A stretch of 5,891 nucleotides of DNA, from positions 1-5,891 of the forward strand of contig JBBRGN010000293.1 in NCBI GenBank assembly GCA_038240665.1, read 5' to 3'. The notes under the pieces are model-generated. The model did no database searches. It saw only the letters and a list, made by a program, of their open reading frames with translations, and was not told the DNA's origin. The stretch is from Haliscomenobacter sp038240665 (GTDB lineage: Bacteria > Bacteroidota > Bacteroidia > Chitinophagales > Saprospiraceae). A program made the translations under genes and the position numbers. Positions 4,491 through 5,891 of the stretch are shown here, piece by piece (position 1 is the stretch's first letter; each line of letters opens with the position of its first letter).

Positions 4491-4784
4491 CTAAAAAGGT
4501 ATTTCCTCATCATAATCCTTGTTATCAAAGCAAATACACATTCTTTTTATAACATTGCCTTGATCATCAAGCGGAATTTCTTGGATCTGCCAAGCGCTAA
4601 ACCCAAGGATTATTGCCGCTTGCCAGATCCGATCAAATTCATCTTGATCATTGGTGTTAATTACTATGCTAGTTTGCAGCGACAAAGCTGCTTGTTCTAG
4701 CTTAGCAGATACCCCATGATTTTCCAGTATCCTATTAGCTTCGGCAACCAACAAAGAGTGATAGTACATGCTATCCTTTTTCAT
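4491..4784 (-). CDS. 97-aa protein with SSB-like acidic C-terminal tail
   Basis: The start at ATG 4782-4784 overlaps the stop of the 37-aa membrane gene (TAATG), which sets it; the frame continues open to 4880, but that part is the membrane gene in another frame. The N-terminal half looks helical (MYYHSLLVAEANRILENHG, from residue 6). The middle (SIVINTNDQDEFDRIWQAA) and IQEIPLDDQGNVIKRMCICF look mixed alpha/beta. The protein ends DNKDYDEEIPF, very like the conserved single-stranded-DNA-binding protein tail (D-D-D-I-P-F in E. coli), which docks SSB partner proteins. I see no clear OB-fold, so it may be a small phage SSB or a non-SSB protein carrying the docking peptide. Location between a helicase loader and a recombination nuclease supports a DNA replication role. 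Fold and function are otherwise unrecognised. Confidence 0.75.
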   Translation of the reverse strand: MKKDSMYYHSLLVAEANRILENHGVSAKLEQAALSLQTSIVINTNDQDEFDRIWQAAIILGFSAWQIQEIPLDDQGNVIKRMCICFDNKDYDEEIPF

Positions 4785-4897
4785 TACACCCGTTTTATGA
4801 ATTCCCGAATGACAAAGTATACGAACACCGCACAAGCCATGGCCCCGACAATAAAGCCAACTGTAAAGCAAAAAATACAAAAACCGATAGCTTTCAT
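4784..4897 (-). CDS. Tiny membrane protein, 37 aa
   Basis: Frame from ATG 4895-4897 to TAA 4784-4786. The sequence starts MKAIGFCIFCFTVGFIVGAM; residues about 4-30 form one long hydrophobic segment containing three Cys and several Gly, followed by the basic tail REFIKRV. It is predicted to be a single-pass inner-membrane peptide. It starts 9 nt after the HTH gene, and its TAA overlaps the next ATG by one base (TAATG), so it is embedded in the operon and probably translated by coupling. That tight fit is the main support for a gene this short. A membrane peptide within a replication operon is unusual; anchoring of the replication complex or a host-exclusion function are guesses. Confidence 0.65.
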   Translation of the reverse strand: MKAIGFCIFCFTVGFIVGAMACAVFVYFVIREFIKRV

Positions 4898-4906
4898 TTT
4901 TCTGGT

Positions 4907-5257
4907 TTACATTGTTAACAGATCACCAATTAGCCTATTAGGAAGAGTCATAACTTCTCGTGTTAGATAATAATTCCGTCTATCTGCTCCTCGCTGCTGA
5001 GTAACTAACCCTTGAGCCGCCCAGGTGCGCAAAGTTTGTGGGTTTTTAATACATAGAATTTCCATGGCTTTTTTGGTAGGTATCCAGTCGGGGAGTGAAG
5101 ACATCGTATTTTGCAAAGCCAATGTTTTCAATTCTCCCATTTCGCTTTTGAGCTTATCTAGCTCACTCTTTAACTCCTGAAGATTGTCTGAAGCTTCGGT
5201 CATGCTCTCTAACAAATCAAACAGCGCTTTCTGAAGTTTGTTTTTCATCACACTCAT
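4907..5257 (-). CDS. Coiled-coil + MerR-like helix-turn-helix protein, 116 aa
   Basis: Two parts are visible. Residues about 5-48 are a strongly heptad-like coiled coil (LQKALFDLLESMTEASDNLQ, then ELKSELDKLKSEMGELK), likely a dimerisation or oligomerisation element. Residues about 57-103 match the MerR/excisionase-type winged helix (HTH_17): W-I-P-T-K-K-A-M-E-I-L, then NPQTLRTWAAQGLV as the recognition region, then the wing GADRRNYYLTREVM. Such proteins are common in Bacteroidota mobile elements as excisionases, regulators or replication accessory factors. It lies 56 nt after the helicase loader and 9 nt before the membrane peptide. The gap upstream contains a small palindrome (5284-5294), possibly its operator. 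DNA binding is well supported; the specific role is not. Confidence 0.85.
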   Translation of the reverse strand: MSVMKNKLQKALFDLLESMTEASDNLQELKSELDKLKSEMGELKTLALQNTMSSLPDWIPTKKAMEILCIKNPQTLRTWAAQGLVTQQRGADRRNYYLTREVMTLPNRLIGDLLTM

Positions 5258-5283
5258 GGATTAAAATTTTATAAATTTGTTAG

Positions 5284-5294
5284 TATAGTCTATA
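5284..5294. promoter_or_regulatory. Short palindrome before the HTH gene
   Basis: TATAG-T-CTATA forms an 11-bp palindrome in the 56-nt gap between helicase loader and HTH gene. It may be an operator for the neighbouring DNA-binding protein. In such an AT-rich gap a chance origin is quite possible. Confidence 0.25.
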
Positions 5295-5313
5295 GAATTG
5301 GGGCATAGTAAAT

Positions 5314-5891
5314 TTATCGATAATCTGGACCATCGATACTGATAAAATTAAACATTTCCTTCCATCTTGAAATAACACGATCATCAAAAATACCAGGTAC
5401 TCCGCCTGAAGGCCCAAAACTTTCCGGTCTTACATTTGAGCTCACATGCGTTACTAAATACCTGGATTGCATGTTGCGGCTACGCCTAGAAAATATTTGC
5501 TGCATGGGGTTGATTTCATTTCCCCATTCCTTTTTAACTAAAGACGTATTGCCAAGGTCATCAAAATACCAATTATCTGTAAAAAAACCATCATACGAAC
5601 GCAGATAATCCCCCATTATCCTTTCCGTATCAATGGTTTTAAAGAATCTACCAGGCACTTGAACTATAGATGACATAAGCTGAGCAGATCGAAAAAGCTC
5701 AGTCTTACCACATCCGCAAGGACCAGAAATAAAAAACCCCTTATGTAAATCAATCCCCTGAATTTGGTTGCCTGAAAAGTAAGCAGCCATTATCGAACAT
5801 AAATCTTTCAAGTCTGGGTAGAAATCCCATCTATACCCTTTTCGCTTTCCTATTCGTTTCATGCAGTCGTAAAATTGCGCCTTGGCTTCAT
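5314..5891 (-). CDS. DnaC/IstB-like AAA+ helicase loader, 5' end probably off window
   Basis: Loads the replicative helicase onto DNA, by family. Numbering from the internal ATG 5860-5862: Walker A GPCGCGKT at 47-54, Walker B WYFDDLG at 98-104, a sensor-1-like Asn in THVSSNV (N143), and FDDRVISRWKEMF (159-171) with Arg residues in the position of the arginine finger/sensor-2 region, followed by a final IDGPDYR. This is a complete ATPase core of about 180 residues. The frame stays open upstream to the window edge, reading EAKAQFYDC before that ATG, which looks like real protein; DnaC-type proteins usually carry an N-terminal helicase-binding domain, so the true start is probably outside. The alternative is a start at 5862, overlapping the end of another frame in an ATGA. 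It heads the visible replication operon. Confidence 0.88.
   Translation of the reverse strand, partial: EAKAQFYDCMKRIGKRKGYRWDFYPDLKDLCSIMAAYFSGNQIQGIDLHKGFFISGPCGCGKTELFRSAQLMSSIVQVPGRFFKTIDTERIMGDYLRSYDGFFTDNWYFDDLGNTSLVKKEWGNEINPMQQIFSRRSRNMQSRYLVTHVSSNVRPESFGPSGGVPGIFDDRVISRWKEMFNFISIDGPDYR

Noticed and set aside
4785..4880. N-terminal extension of the 97-aa protein
   Set aside because: This part is the 37-aa membrane gene read in another frame; the TAATG overlap gives a better start.
4325..4970. Plus-strand frames of 72-84 aa across the replication operon
   Set aside because: Antisense to tightly packed minus-strand genes with clear domains; no motifs or ribosome binding sites.
5428..5435. 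TACATTTG promoter-like match on plus
   Set aside because: Antisense within the helicase loader with no plus-strand gene to serve; expected by chance.

Overview
The window reads as part of a temperate phage, or a phage-like integrative element, from a Bacteroidota host. The pointers are an arm-domain/SAM-like tyrosine recombinase of the type common in that phylum, a Bacteroidota-type -7 promoter element (TATCTTTG, minus strand, 1960-1967), weak or absent Shine-Dalgarno sequences, and densely packed small minus-strand genes including a tRNA. I cannot place it below phylum. No virion structural gene (capsid, portal, terminase, tail) is visible, so 'phage' rests on gene style and context and not on a hallmark gene.

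Right part (4003-5891, minus strand): a compact replication/recombination operon. In transcription order it holds a DnaC-like AAA+ helicase loader (probably running off the right edge), a coiled-coil plus MerR-like helix-turn-helix protein, a 37-aa membrane peptide, a 97-aa protein with an SSB-like acidic tail (DYDEEIPF), and a VRR-NUC nuclease. From the HTH gene on, genes are 9-11 nt apart or overlap by 1 nt. The operon ends in a 12-bp stem terminator whose stem contains the last codons of the nuclease.

Middle (2418-3989): the only plus-strand gene, a tyrosine integrase, converges on that terminator. Upstream of it is a 324-nt divergent control region with a tRNA 3'-half-like sequence (candidate attachment site), 10-bp-spaced TAGCTAT repeats, and a dyad covering the start codon of the divergent gene.

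Left part (1-2417, minus strand): an ASCH-like 113-aa gene with its own terminator; then, behind a clear promoter, a 103-aa gene of unknown function followed 6 nt later by a tRNA-Thr(UGU); a GC-rich hairpin; two overlapping tiny membrane proteins; a roughly 200-nt stretch framed by two strong hairpins with no convincing gene; a secreted 109-aa protein; a 65-aa helical protein; and a lipoprotein cut by the left edge. The small membrane proteins together with the secreted protein and lipoprotein could be a lysis or host-envelope module, but this is inference from architecture only.

Most interesting points: the SSB-tail mimic inside the replication operon, the integrase with Ile at the catalytic His/Trp position, the tRNA-like attachment-site candidate, and the hairpin-framed non-coding stretch.
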